Assembly (NCBI GenBank): GCA_026225945.1
Contig: JAMJFZ010001089.1
Span: forward strand, 6,199,501-6,263,500
Source of the DNA: Cricetomys ansorgei
Taxonomy: Eukaryota; Chordata; Mammalia; Rodentia; Nesomyidae
Reading direction: 5' to 3'
Length of the DNA: 64,000 nt
The position numbers and the translations under genes are program-made. The notes under the pieces were generated by a model. The model was not told where the DNA came from, did not search any database, and saw only the letters and a program-made list of their open reading frames with translations. This document shows, piece by piece, positions 11,230 to 22,623 of this stretch (positions are counted from its first letter, which is position 1; every line of letters starts with the position of its first letter).

Positions 11230-11985
11230 ATCAATCAATAGATCTCTTGCCCTGTGGATGACCCTATTAAGAGGATGAAAAGATTGCAAACCACTTATCC
11301 GGCATACGCCTAGCAGCTAGGGCAATAAAGAACTCTCCAAACTCAACATTTCATGAAAACAGTCTAATCAGAAAATGGGCAAAAGGCACGCAGAGACATT
11401 TCACCTAAGAGGATATACAGATGGCAAATAAGCACAGGAAAAGATGTTCACCATCATTAGCAATTAAGGGAATGCAATTTAAAGCCATAATGAGGTATCA
11501 TTACCCACCTATTAAAATGGCTAGGATAAAAAAAAATAAAATAGTGACACCGCCAAATGCTGGCGAGGATGCCGAGAAAGTCAATCATTCACATGTGACT
11601 TTGGGAAACGTAAAAGCAGCACGGCCATGCTGGAAAGCCGTCCAGCCGTTTCTTGAAGCACATACATCCTGTATTACCACAGTATGGAACGCTCCACATT
11701 TATCCTAGACAGATGCCGGAAAGAAAGCGATATACAAATGTTTGGGATTGCTTTATTCGTAATAGCCCCAAACTGGAAACGATTCAGATGTCCCTCAGCA
11801 GATGAATGATTAAACAATCTGGCAAATCCATCCCACGGACGGCTCACAAAGACTCACACATGTAAACATGGGTGTGCACGTGCAACAGCCTCGAAAGGAT
11901 TATACTGAACGGAAGGGGGAAAACAGTACAAAGAGGTACATGCTATGTGGTCTGATGCATTCGTGTTCTATCAAAATTACCTAGA
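11230..11985 (+). repeat. L1 ORF2 3' relic, segment 4
   Basis: Strong match to the end of mammalian L1 ORF2 and its 3' flank: 'gaaaatgggcaaaagg', 'gatatacagatggcaaataagc', 'gccataatgaggtatcattac', 'ccaaatgctggcgaggatgc', 'gtaatagccccaaactggaaac'. This is the 3' part of the copy starting at 7790. Confidence 0.9.
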
Positions 11986-12315
11986 TGGGGCTGGAGCAAT
12001 GGGCCAATAAGAAAAATGTTTGCCACGAAAGCACAAGGACCTGAGTTCAGATCCCTATTCTCCACATAAAAAGCAGGACACACTGGCATGTGCATTTAAT
12101 CTCGCCACTGGAAAGGTGGAGTCGGAAGGATCCTTGGGGCTCGATGGCCACCTAGTCTAGCCAAGTCATTGAGCTCCACAGGTTCAGTGAGAGAGCCTCT
12201 CTCAAAATATAAGATGGAAATGCATGGAGGATGACATGTAATGCTGACCTCTGACCTCCATGTGCACATGCAGAAACACACGCATAAATACATATGCACA
12301 CATATTCCACACACA
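11986..12315 (+). repeat. B4 SINE
   Basis: Well-preserved B4: 'gggctggagcaatggg', 'aggacctgagttcagatccc', 'ggaaggatccttggggctcgatgg', 'ctgacctctgacctccatgtgcacatg', then a CA-rich tail. Confidence 0.9.
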
Positions 12316-12694
12316 GAAAATTACACAAATAGAGAACAGTTTGTTATACTCTGAGAGAACCCTGAGGGTTAAAAGAAGAAGGAGAGAGAGGGTGTAACTC
12401 CAAAAGGCCATGTGCTGGGGCACAGCTGAAGGGTTGGGATCAGAATATTTTGCATGCAAAGGCCTGAAATGTAATCCCCCCACAAAGTCACTGTGAGGCG
12501 TCCTCTTGGGGACAGAATGCTCTGTATTGTGCATCATCAACAGCCCAAGGCCATACTGTGCTACCTCTTTGCAAGATGTTATTACAGAGAGACAGCACAA
12601 ACGGATAGTCTGACTCATTTTTTTGCATCCTTCTTACATGTGAATCTGCAATTATCTTAACATCAAAAAGGTAACTGAAACATCATCAGAAGTA
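12316..12694. other. Unique sequence, nothing recognised
   Basis: No repeat or exon recognised. The antisense frame across 12202-12618 is partly B4-derived and has no domain. Confidence 0.4.
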
Positions 12695-12880
12695 GGGCTG
12701 GAGAGATGGCTCAGCAATTAAGAGCACTTGCTGCTCTTCCAGAGGACCCAAGTTCAGTTCCTTGCCAACACTCAGGTCTGATGACTCACAACCACCTGTA
12801 TTCCAGCTCCAGAGAATCTGACTCTTTCTTCTGGCCTCTGTAGGCAATGCATACAAGTAACATGAACTGGAATAAACACA

Positions 12881-12881
<1 letters not shown>
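12695..12881 (+). repeat. B2 SINE
   Basis: Begins 'gggctggagagatggctcagc', continues 'gctgctcttccagaggacccaagttc' and 'ctttcttctggcctctg'. The tail runs into (CA)n. Confidence 0.95.

Positions 12882-12927
<46 letters not shown>
12882..12927 (+). repeat. (CA)n microsatellite
   Basis: About 23 uninterrupted CA units at the B2 tail. Confidence 0.98.
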
Positions 12928-12930
<3 letters not shown>

Positions 12931-13670
12931 CGGTGACTGCTATTTAGTAAGTGACATGTATGAGGTATAAGTGAAATTGTTTGTTAAGCTAGAAGAAAGA
13001 AGAGAAAGGAAGTGGCGGCTGGAGTTGGGGACAGAAAGGCTTGGCGTAGATGCTTATGATACCTAACAGAAAGCCAGAGGTGAATTAGAATTGATTCTTA
13101 GGACATCGATGGTAAGACTGTCTCAGAAGACCATCAGAAATACACACACACGTCCTATCTGCAAAGGGCAAAGCAGAGTGCCGAAAACAGATATTTTAAG
13201 ACAAAAAAAGACGGAGCAGGGCAAAGATTAAAATGGACGTCGTATGGAATTAGTAGTGATAATCATGATGATTGTGTTGAGCATTAAACTATCATCTGGG
13301 GACATCATGAGGACTATCATCTGGGAAGGTCATTTCAGGTAAGTTCTATCAACATCCCACCTAACAGACTGTAGAAATTATAAAGTCACCCATCTTGCAA
13401 TAAGCAAAAACAGGGAATGAATACTGACTTGAGAGCTGGCGGCTCCCTGACCTGCTGTCTGGCTACTCCCCAAGCATAGAAATGACCTACAGGGCTGCAT
13501 AGCCTTGGCCATGAGATGTCCAACAGTTCAAATCTAGGAAGCGGAGGGTAACTCCTTAGGGAAGCCCAACAGAACCAAAGAGAAACTGCCTTTCTTTAGG
13601 GATGGTGGAGATTTAAACACTCCGGGGAGAGCGGGAAGACACTGGCCCCATCAACACAAACCTGCTTCCC
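12928..13670. other. Unique sequence, nothing recognised
   Basis: No exon or confident repeat. 'actatcatctggg' occurs twice (about 13288 and 13314), a minor local duplication. Confidence 0.35.
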
Positions 13671-13995
13671 ATTATTTTCCTCAGCTGCTTTCCAAAAGCC
13701 ATTTGAAGTCTGCTCCTCTTTAGTAAGGCTGAGAGTAAACTGAGAATATCCTTAAAGTGTTAATTCGTGATTGTTGGTGATGGTAATTATTTAAATGATA
13801 CTGGTTAATTTGTTTTATTGTTTCACACAGTTTGATTTATTTGCTATTTATTGGTTCTCTTATGTAATGAATAGGGTTAGATTAATAGATTTTCAAATGT
13901 AAATTCATCTCCATTAAGGTTTATGAGCTACATTCGTAGATGAGGCTTAAATAAATACACAACCAAGAATAAAGATTACAGTATATTTTCGGAGC
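13671..13995. promoter_or_regulatory. Candidate conserved non-coding element
   Basis: AT-rich, repeat-free and rich in homeodomain and forkhead-like words (ttaattcgtgatt, ggtaattatttaaatg, ttgtttatttgctatttattgg-type text, aattcatctccattaagg). No low-complexity drift. Typical texture of a deeply conserved developmental enhancer; unverified. Confidence 0.4.
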
Positions 13996-14136
13996 AATAA
14001 AGCGAGGATGCAAATATGTTACAGAAATAGAGGCGATGGGGGGATTCACCACAAAAGCCTCCTCTTAGAGGCCAAAGGCATAGTCAAATTGCCATATGGC
14101 AAACATGAAGTACTACAATTTCCTTTTATAGAGGGA

Positions 14137-14157
14137 TGTGTGTGTGTGTGTGTGTGT
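14137..14157 (+). repeat. (TG)n microsatellite
   Basis: Ten TG units bordering an antisense B2. Confidence 0.95.
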
Positions 14158-14283
14158 ACATATATGTGGGGGGGGTGCCCTCAGATCCCCTGGAGCTGCC
14201 CAACATAAGTGCTGGGAACTTAACTCTGGGTTATCTTCAAGAGTAGCCAGCACTCTTAACCACTGAGCCATCTCCTCGGCCCC
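14158..14283 (-). repeat. B2/B3 SINE
   Basis: Antisense: 'tcccctggagctgcccaac', 'agtgctgggaacttaactctggg', 'agccagcactcttaaccactgagccatctcc' and a G/C-rich terminus. Confidence 0.85.
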
Positions 14284-15367
14284 AATATTTCGTTTTCCTC
14301 CCCATCCACTAAAAATAGCAAAATAATAATCCTAGGCCCTCAAATGAGCATGTAAACAAGACTCATTATGGAAGGCCTCCTTGCTCTCCTGCCTAGAGAT
14401 ACTGCTTGGTATCAGGAAAGCTGTCTGACTATGAAGGAACCTCAGGAGATCCATCTCTGACACAGTCATCACCTCAGGCCCTTCTGAATCCAGCCACTGC
14501 TCCTACGAAATACCATGCATGAGAATCAGAGGAAGGTGAGCTTGCAAGCTCACCAATGTGCTACCTGGGCTGCTAGCATACAAGGACGTTTTTAGAAATA
14601 AGCTTCCCTCTGACCCGGGGTTAAATAAATTCTTTCCAAGCACCAGAGCATGATCGAGCACACCATAAAAACGCCTCCATTAAGTGTGGCCTTGGGACCC
14701 TAAAAGGACTCATTCATCTCACATGGAGGGGGCAACAGAATCCCCTCTTCACCTGGAAGATGGCTTGATGGGTTGAACTAGCCAGGCAGCCCGTTCTTCA
14801 CACAAGTTCATAGATGCAAACCAATTCCGCATGAAGGAATCATATTGATAACAAGGGCAGTTAGAGAACAGAAAGGCTAGACAGGTTGCCCAACTTTTCA
14901 ACTTAATAATAACCATTGCGGACTAAATTGGGCCCTTCGATCCCTGAAGAGCTCAGCTCTCAGTACTGGTTCTCAGTACATCCGATTGTGGCTTCTCACC
15001 AGGTTGCCCTTAGGACCATAACTGATTTAATAGGAGCTCACTGGAGAGGAGCCTGATAGAGCACAGAGGTACAGACACAAAGACATAGAGCAAAGACTCT
15101 GGAGAGGTCCACTCTGCCATCGATCAGGGCTCACACTCTCCGTCTCCAGAATGAGGAGGAAACAAATCTCTCTGCTTTCTTAGGGCAGATGAAAGCAATG
15201 GCCACAGGAGCCAAGCTGAGGTCTTCATCAAGGTAGCACCACCAAAGCAGGGCTCACAGCTCCTTGGTCTCAGCAAGATATTGATGATGTAGCATCATTG
15301 TGTAAAACACCAGAAGACTTTCCTTTTTTAACTTTTACAGTTTTTTTTGGTTTGTTTGTTTGCTTGC
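14284..15367. other. Unique sequence, nothing recognised
   Basis: About 1.1 kb without recognised repeat, RNA gene or exon. Short homopolymer at 15343. Confidence 0.4.
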
Positions 15368-15509
15368 TTTGAGACGTGGTTTCTCTGTGTAGTCCTGGCT
15401 GCTCCAGAACTCTCTCTGTAGACCAGGCTGGCCTGGCACGCACATAGATCCGCCTGCCTCTGCCTCCCGAGTGCTGGAATTAAAAGCGTGTGTGGCACCA
15501 CCACCTGGC
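15368..15509 (-). repeat. B1 SINE
   Basis: Antisense B1: 'gagacgtggtttctctgtgtag', 'gtagaccaggctggcctgg', 'cctgcctctgcctcccgagtgctgg', 'caccaccacctggc', preceded by a T/G-rich tail. Confidence 0.9.
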
Positions 15510-16060
15510 AATTCCTTTTCTAACTTTTAAGGAAGTATTTGTTATTCCTATTGCTATGTTCTTTTGGGTTGTAACCTTTCCTTGAAAGAGGGAAGAGGAA
15601 TGGAATTCCTTGCTATCATGCAGATTGTGCATATGCAAATCTTACTCAGCTGGCACCTACATAATGCATTAATTACAAAGACTTTTGTTACTTTCCTACC
15701 ATCGGTCCCCAGCCTTTGCCTTGTATTGCATTACAGGTTTGATTTTTAAAATGACTGCGTTGCTGACTTGAGTTTCATATAAAAAGTATCGTTAAGTGAA
15801 TTTTGGCTTGGGATTAGGAAAGAATTTTCACCCATTTCTGCAATGGCCCTAAACATAATTATTTCATTTAATACTATATACTTTCATGATGCAATGTTCT
15901 CGACATTGGCAGTAATAAATCAAAACACTGATCAACTCTGAAAAACAGTGAAGAGGTCCTATGTCCTGCACTATCAAAGTATTTAGTTAATAATTCTTTG
16001 GGTTAAAGATGAATAAGCAGATGCATCCAGTTTGCGTGAGATTTGCATATTGATTTGCAA
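15510..16060. promoter_or_regulatory. Candidate conserved non-coding element with octamer motifs
   Basis: Repeat-free AT-rich DNA carrying POU octamers ATGCAAAT at 15633-15640 and ATTTGCAT at 16041-16048, and homeodomain words (gcattaattacaaag, ataattatttcatttaat). Enhancer-like by texture only. Confidence 0.4.
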
Positions 16061-16261
16061 AATTATACGTACACCAAAATTATATGTACACCTCTTCTGA
16101 CTGTGCTTGTATATGGAGCTATGAACTTGGCTGGGTAGCTCTTGGTGAGATGCCATCAGCTGTGGATCACGGTCATCCCCAAGAGTCGGTTTACAGCCAA
16201 CTACTGGAAGTCCTAGGGACTGATCTTCCAATCTGCTGGAGATGTTGTTGGAAAAGAACAT

Positions 16262-16329
16262 CTTTTTTGTTGTTGTTGTTTTGGTTTGGTTTGGTTTGGT
16301 TTTTGGTTTGGGGATGTTGTTGTTGTTGT
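16262..16329 (+). repeat. (TTG)n / (GGTTT)n low complexity
   Basis: T/G-rich tract forming the tail of the adjacent antisense B1. Confidence 0.85.
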
Positions 16330-16463
16330 TGAGACAGGGTTTCTCTGTGTAGTCCTGGCTGTCCTAGAACTCACTCTGTAGACTAGGCTGGCCTCAAATG
16401 TCGAGATCCACCTGTTTCTGCCTCCCGGTGCTGGGATGAGAGGCTTGCGCCACCACCGCCTGA
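16330..16463 (-). repeat. B1 SINE
   Basis: 'gagacagggtttctctgtgtagtcctggctgtcc', 'cctgtttctgcctcccggtgctgg' and 'caccaccgcctgac' give a full antisense B1. Confidence 0.95.
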
Positions 16464-16744
16464 CTGAAGAACCTATCGTGCCAATTGATGAAGTATCTAA
16501 CATGAAAGGGCGCTTCCAAGAGCCTCGATGTGGTTAAAGAGAAAGGGGAACTTGTGATACGTGACGCCTCGCTGTGGCAGATGAAGCAGGGATGGCCAAA
16601 ACACTGTTCAGTGCAGGAAGTCAAACTCCTTAGGCCATTAAAAAGTCGCAGATACCAATGAGTACTCCGCGTATTCTGTCTACAGTAGCTCTGTTACTCT
16701 ACTTGTTTGTTGCGGTCCTCTCTTGATCTCACGTTTTGCAACAA

Positions 16745-16875
16745 ATGAGGTCGTCACAATGTTTAATACACAGAAACTGAGGCATCGAATGAGTAATTAG
16801 CCCAAGTTCACATAATTAGTGAGGGCAGAGTGCAGAGTCAAGCTTTGATCTTGCCAAATACGGATGGAACACTCT
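16745..16875 (+). repeat. MIR SINE
   Basis: The words 'cacagaaactgaggcatcgaatgag', 'tagcccaagttcacataattag' and 'gagggcagagtgcagagtcaag' follow the MIR core order. Confidence 0.75.
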
Positions 16876-16884
16876 GCCGTCTTA

Positions 16885-16988
16885 CGTTTCATTCTGTTTT
16901 GTTCCGTTGTTACAAAAGCTCACTATATAGCCCAGGCTGGCCTCGAACTCACAATCCTTCAGCTTTCCAAGTGCTGAGGTTAGAAGTA
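16885..16988 (-). repeat. B1-like SINE fragment
   Basis: 'gctcactatatagcccaggctggcctcgaactcac' followed by 'ttccaagtgctgagg' indicates an antisense B1/PB1 fragment. Confidence 0.7.
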
Positions 16989-17005
16989 AGGCTGTGAATC
17001 TTTGG

Positions 17006-17365
17006 AGGGGTGGAGGAGAAGGTTGAGTGGGTAAAGCACTAGTCGAACAAGCATGAAGAGCTGACTTTGGATCCCCAGAGCCCACGTAAAGCCAGACACG
17101 GTGGTGCCATGTAATCCTAGGGCTCCTATGGTAAGAACGGAGGTAAAGTAGCCCCCAGAAGCTGCTGGGCCAGCTAGCCTGTAGTATATGGAGGTGCGCA
17201 GCAAAAGGCCCTGTCTTGAGTAAGGTAGAAAACAAGCACAGATACCAGAGATTGCCCTCTGACCTCCATACATATACCGTGGCATGCTCATGCCTATACT
17301 CACGCACACAAACATAAACATATGTGTGCATGCAAGAGCACAGGCACACATCATACTCACACAAA
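17006..17365 (+). repeat. B4 SINE
   Basis: 'gagtgggtaaagcactagtcg', 'gaagagctgactttggatccccagagcccacg', 'ggtggtgccatgtaatcc' and 'ccctctgacctccatac' form a full-length B4. The 175-codon antisense frame here is B4-derived. Confidence 0.85.
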
Positions 17366-17889
17366 GATTTTTTTTTAAATATTTGTAGATACTTGATATG
17401 TTTACACATTTATGCCCTAAAGCAGCGATGTTAAAAGTAAGAAATAGTGTACTATTACATGGTGTTTAAACTTTCTGTGGCATTTATATTTATTAGCTCA
17501 CATAGCAAACCTCTATCTCACAAGACACACGAATGGTTTATTATTACATATTCTGCAATATAAAAGTTTTATCATGTATACTATACGTACTATTTAATAT
17601 TTGCTGAGCATGGTTTTCCACTTGAGTCAATACTGAACAGTAAGGAAGTCGTTCCTAAGTCATTATCTCTTATACCGAATAAAATCATGAGAAAGATTTA
17701 GCAGGCGCACATATGTGCCAGTCCCATTTGTTATCAACAATTTCCTGCCTTTAGAGCTACAGAGGTGGCCCTGGACGGAGGCATGAAATCTGGCCATTTC
17801 TGCTGAGTGTTCGATACAAGATGATAGTTCAGGTAGAGATGGGTCAGCAAAGGAGTTTCCAACGTTGTGAGCCAATAGCTTACCAAAGA
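17366..17889. other. Unique AT-rich sequence
   Basis: No gene or confident repeat recognised. Confidence 0.4.
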
Positions 17890-18027
17890 TGCTTCTAAGG
17901 AACACCTGCTCTTTCAGAGGCCAGGAGCTTGGTTCCCAGAACCGAAGTCAACAGCCTACAAGAGCCTTTGAACTCCGTCTTCAAGGAATCCAGTGCTCTC
18001 TTCTGACCTCCACAGGCACCTGCATCT

Positions 18028-18066
<39 letters not shown>

Positions 18067-18092
18067 TATGCTTAAATAAAATAAAACATTGT
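17890..18092 (+). repeat. B3/B2 SINE with (CA)n
   Basis: 'cacctgctctttcagaggcc', 'cttggttcccagaac', 'cagtgctctcttctgacctccacaggcacctgc', then (CA)n at 18030-18064 and an A-rich end. Confidence 0.8.
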
Positions 18093-18832
18093 TTTAAAGA
18101 GACCAGTTCTGGATGCTTCACCCAAGGCAAGTAGGTGAACACTGACGTTAGCCAGGACCTGCTGTTACAAACAGGGAGTTGCAGACCCTCAGTGTAACAG
18201 GGCCAAGTGAATCCCACCCCAACCTATCAGGATCTTTCATGCATCTTCCCAACTGCTTGCTGCTCGCTACTCAGTGTCTCTGCTCAGCCACACCATGGGT
18301 AAGAACACACCCACTTCGGGGAAGCCCTCTACTACAGAACCTGGCTGGACATCATGCCCTGCAGAGTGCTCACCCTTCCTAGGGGCTGAGAGTCAACCGT
18401 TCGCAGCCACGTCGTTATTTAGGACTGCCCTTTGCTGGAGCTCTCTGCCAAGACCCTCCAGGCTGAGCGCTGTCACAAGCAAAGTTGGGAGCGGAGCAGG
18501 CTGACATTTTGGTATTATTGCCTTCTGTCTACACAATTGGATTCCTGGTGTCCTTTTCCATATCTAAGCTATTTGGGGCATCAAATTTGAGACCATTCAG
18601 TCACAACATAAACAAGGACGTGAATCACAACGGCTTGGGTGAAGACAAAGCTAACCACCATCGAGCAAAGCAGTACCACATAGTACCACCAGGGATCCAC
18701 AGCTCTGCTGCTGGTGGTTTTGTTTAAAGTAGGGGGATGCTGGACTCCGACTGCAAGAGGGAAGGACATCTGAAGGAAAATACATGTTTTTGCAACTTAG
18801 ATTGGTGCTGTCTATAAGCCTTGGTTGGAAGC
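18093..18832. other. Unique sequence, nothing recognised
   Basis: Several short frames with no domain. 18500-18680 is repeat-free and could be weakly conserved. Confidence 0.35.
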
Positions 18833-19251
18833 TGTCTTAGTTAGGGTTTCTATTGCTGTGAAGAAACACCATGACCAAAGAAACTTGGGCGGGAAAAAGT
18901 TTATTCAGCTTATGCTTCCACGTCACAGTTAATCACCAAAGGAAGTCAGGACAGGAATTCAAACAGGGCAGGAACCTGGAGGCCGGAGCTGATGCCGAGG
19001 CCATGGAGGGGTGCTGCTTACTGGCTTGTTCCTCATGGCTTGTTCAGCTGCTTTCTTATAGAACCCAGGACCACCAGCCCAGGGATGGCATCACCCATAA
19101 TGGGCTGGGCCCTCCCCCATCAATCACTAACTAAGAAAATGCTCTACAGACTTGCCTGCAGTCCTATCTTAGAGAGGCTTTTTCTCAACTGAGGCTCCCT
19201 CTTCTCTGATGACTCTAGTTGGTGTCCAGTCAACACAAAACAACCAGTACA
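18833..19251 (-). mobile_element. MT-class MaLR solo LTR
   Basis: 419-bp antisense LTR, TGTCTTAGTT...AGTACA on the + strand. It contains 'gggtttctattgctgtgaag', 'aggaagtcaggacaggaattc', 'agcccagggatggcatcaccc' and 'gtccagtcaacacaaaac'. The flanks gaagc/gaagt (18828-18832, 19252-19256) are a 4/5 target duplication. MT elements are rodent ERVL-MaLR LTRs. Confidence 0.88.
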
Positions 19252-19500
19252 GAAGTTACTGGTGCAATAATGTATACTTTCAGCCAGTCCCATAATTCTT
19301 AACAAAACAAAAAAGGCTACCAGCCGGTGACACCTTCAAAGGATCCTATGGAAGCCCCAGTATATTATCAGCCTTGCCGCAGACCTCAGGAGCAGCAGAA
19401 CGCAAGGGGAGCTGATGAAGAAACATAAAGGCAAACCGAGAGGAATCCTCTGCAGAGGATCACATTTGAAGAGGCACACAAACTCTCCTTTCTTGTTCCA

Positions 19501-20110
19501 TTATTTCCAAGATTGGTGTGCTATCTTTCCTGACCAATGAAATGCCCCCCAGAGAGCCAAGCAATCTGCCGCCGTCACTGGGCCCTCCTTATGCTGTCAC
19601 CTCATTGGCAGAAGCGTCATTAACTTTTTCGGTGGCAATTATTTGAGGACCAAGTAAACTGTGAAAATTTGTAAACTCTTGCAACAGCTAAATTAAATGC
19701 TATTTTAACTAACAGTTAATAGTGTTTACTGCTGTGTAATCGTAATTTTCATTTTTTTTTTTTTTACTGTATCTAATGACATTCTGATGACTGGAATTCT
19801 CTGTAGGGATACCAAATCATTACATTAAGGATGAGTGATTTTAGTATGCAATGACTGATCAGTACAATAATATGTAGACGGATGCTTCTGCTAGTAAATT
19901 AAATCATTTGCACCACAGTGTATGTCAACTACAACGGGGATTCCATTATGCTGCTAAATTATAATGTAGAGCCTGCTTAAAGTAAGATAACAAACGAGCA
20001 TCTTAAATTGGTGACACACTGGTACAGTATTTTCTTAAGAGGTGTGACAAGGACAGAAACAGTCCTAATCATTAGCTCCTGGTGGCCTTTGGAGTAAGCT
20101 ACAAGAGAGC
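19501..20110. promoter_or_regulatory. Strong candidate conserved non-coding element
   Basis: About 600 bp, repeat-free apart from a T-run at 19752-19765. It has dense homeodomain and bZIP-like words (gtcattaactttttcgg, ggcaattatttgagg, agtaaattaaatcatttgc, ctgctaaattataatg). Balanced strand composition and absence of drift microsatellites suggest purifying selection. This is one of the best enhancer candidates in the window. Confidence 0.45.
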
Positions 20111-20944
20111 CTTATAGACTCCTTAGAGTGTTTGTGTATGAGGGGAGACCTCAGGAAGACTTAGATGTATCAACCACATGCAGAATTCCTGTTCAGTAAT
20201 TGTGTGAGATCCAGTGGAAAAACCACAAGTGAGAAGAGAAAGGAATACTTTCCTCTCGACAGGGTTATCAGCTATTCTTGGGTACACTATCAGAACCCAA
20301 AACCCATCTGGACAAAACCTTTGATTTACGATCTCCTCCAGAAACTGCACATTTATCAAGGTTCCCCTAATGCTCAAACCAGACTACACATCAACACATA
20401 GAATCCTAAGTCAACTCAAAAACCCACACCGTGTCCAATGACCAAAGCCCAACATATGAATTCAATCAAGCTTGAGAAACTGCAGCATCCACCCCAAAAA
20501 AGTGAAAGAGAATAACAGCAAAGTCACCCAAGTTTCTAGACTTTTCTTGGCTCTCAACACTTCTCATTCATTCGGATCACATTTTGGAAACAGCATCAAG
20601 GAGAGTTTTCAAGAATGGATGTGGCAGAGAAGTCTTCTCTGACTTCCTGAATATGTGTTTCTGGTTTTCCACTCTTGCTGGCATCCACATGCCCTAATAC
20701 CCAGTGTTCTGATTATTACTGTAATTGTGTTACCAGTGTCTCCATAGCTACCTTATCCTCTCATTAAGCTGCCTTCATGTTGTCACTACCATGGAGTCTC
20801 CTTAAAACAAGTCCAATCTGTGCTCATGCGACACTAGTGTACTGTGAGTGCCCTGGGCCACAAGCTGTGCACGGCTTTGTCTCTTCCTTCAGTGGGTGAC
20901 TCTGTGCTCTTGAACCTGGCTTCGCCCTCCACATTTATTTGTTT
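20111..20944. other. Unique sequence, nothing recognised
   Basis: No gene or clear repeat. Short frames at 20123-20401 on both strands have no domain. Confidence 0.4.
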
Positions 20945-21870
20945 TTAGAATATTTTTATTTATTCTTTGAGAATTTCATACATGTGTGTGATGTATCTTA
21001 ATCATACCCACCCCAAACTCCTCTCGAACCTCCCCCAACTCTCCCCCCTCTACATTCATCTCCTCCTCTTCCTTTTCTTCCTCCCTCTCCTTCTCTTTCT
21101 CGTCCTCCTCCTTCCCACTAAATCTAGTTAATGCTATCTTCATGCAGGGTGTGAGTCATCCTCCAGGTATGGGCAGTCTACCAGAGGCTTTACTCTCAAA
21201 GAAAAACGACCTCTCCCCCATCCTGAGTGCAAACATCTACGTCACATCCGGAAGACAGGATTCCGCAGCACCCGCCCACATCCTCCAGCTCTTACCTTCT
21301 CTCCACCCACTTTGCCAAGCTGCTCCCTGAGCCTTCTGCAGGGAATGTTGATTATATCCCATTGAAGGCAGAGCACTCAATAGTCATTTGTGTGGCCTGT
21401 GCACTGCTTACTACCAACTACAAAAAGAAGCTTCTCTGACCAAGGTTGAGACCCAGCCCTAACCTATAGGTATAAACACAAACATCTAGAAGACAGTTAG
21501 ACAAAATATTCATTTGTCAGACAAATGGGGGAAAGAGAGTTTCCCCCAAAGTTGTGTGACTTTCCTAGCCATGGATTGGCTTTGACAAAGTTTACAATAC
21601 CTGGCATAAATTCCCTCCCGTTGGACAGGCTTCACATGGAATGAGAAAGCAGTTGGTTTCCCTCACACCAGTCCTACCACTGTTGCATCAATGAGCACAT
21701 TTTCCCAGGCAAATGAGTATTGTAGCATGCAGGGTTTACCACTGGATAAATTTACAGATGCTTTTTCTCCTCTAACGGCCTGCATAGCATCTTCCAGTAT
21801 GGGAAAGCTAGCCAACAGGAAGGAAGTTTCTAGATCGGTCTCAGCTTGATTTCTCTATGTCCCATGCTCA
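20945..21870 (-). repeat. Lx-type L1 3' region
   Basis: Antisense rodent L1. 'tttattctttgagaatttcatacatg' adjoins the T-rich start, followed in family order by 'aagcttctctgaccaagg', 'gcataaattccctcccgttgg', 'gtattgtagcatgcaggg' and 'gaaagctagccaacagg'. A pyrimidine-rich internal tract is at about 21060-21120. Length about 0.9 kb; no coding capacity. Confidence 0.8.
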
Positions 21871-22017
21871 TTTTTACTTTTATCTGCTCTCCTCCTTGTT
21901 CCTCCTCTTCTTACTTACCATCTTATGTTCTCTTCTGTCTCCTTATCCCTCTCTTTACCTTCTCTCTCTGTCTCTCTCATTCTCTCTTTCTCTCCTCTGT
22001 CCTTTCTTCCCTCTTTC
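21871..22017 (+). repeat. (CT)-rich low-complexity tract
   Basis: Pyrimidine-rich, imperfect CT/CTT words. The Leu/Ser-rich frames here are artefacts. Confidence 0.85.
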
Positions 22018-22091
22018 TGGTGCTGGCGGTAGAATGCAGGCCCTTGCTCATGTTGAACATGCACTTTGTCACTAAGTTACACCTCCAGCCC
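22018..22091 (-). repeat. ID SINE
   Basis: Antisense ID: 'ggtagaatgcaggcccttgc' and 'cactaagttacacctccagccc' (head of ID reversed). Confidence 0.75.
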
Positions 22092-22280
22092 AATTTCTTT
22101 GTATGTTCCTCAACCTCTCGGCCTCAGTGTATGACAGAGAGCCACTTCTTCCCTGGATTATCCCCACTTAATGTGAGGGTCAAGTCTTTGTGGAATCCTC
22201 CTCATTCCAACTAGAGTTACTGGCTCTCTTCCAGATGCTCTTAGAGTCCTGTGTCCCAGTATTAAAACACAATGAGGTGG

Positions 22281-22618
22281 TATAGCTGTATGTTGCTGTG
22301 GCGGCTCACAAAGGACAACAAGGAGGCATATTCAAAGGTGCAAACCTTTCCAGACCTCAGCAGTGGGAATCATCATCCTGGCAAGTACCATCAGTTCCAC
22401 CAGCAGTGGAACCCAGAGTGTCTGAGCTCAGGTGTTTTTAGTGATCCAGGATTCCTCAGGTAATCTACTGATAGCACGTGCAGCTCATTAGCAATCAACT
22501 TCTCCCACATAAATCCAACACCTGCAGACAATACAAAACTCCAAGACCTAGGCAGAGCCTCACCCAACAATGCACAAAACAATATTTTAAACACAACTAA
22601 AAATAAACTTCTACAACA
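22281..22618 (-). mobile_element. Solo ERV LTR, copy A
   Basis: 338-bp LTR-like unit, inverted relative to a 337-bp copy at 26855-27191. On the minus strand it starts TGTTGTAGAAG. It is flanked by perfect 6-bp direct repeats 'aggtgg' (22275-22280 and 22619-22624), the duplication size usual for class II (ERVK-like) retroviruses. Its poly-A-signal position reads ctaaaa rather than aataaa. Family not named; length is close to LTRs of the cricetid mys retroelement (inference). No internal viral genes. Confidence 0.8.
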
Positions 22619-22623
22619 AGGTG

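Noticed and set aside
12882..12927. Cys-Val periodic peptide over a CA repeat
   Set aside because: Microsatellite translation artefact.
16882..17409. 175-codon antisense open frame, longest in the window
   Set aside because: Composed of a B4 SINE and part of a B1-like fragment read in reverse.
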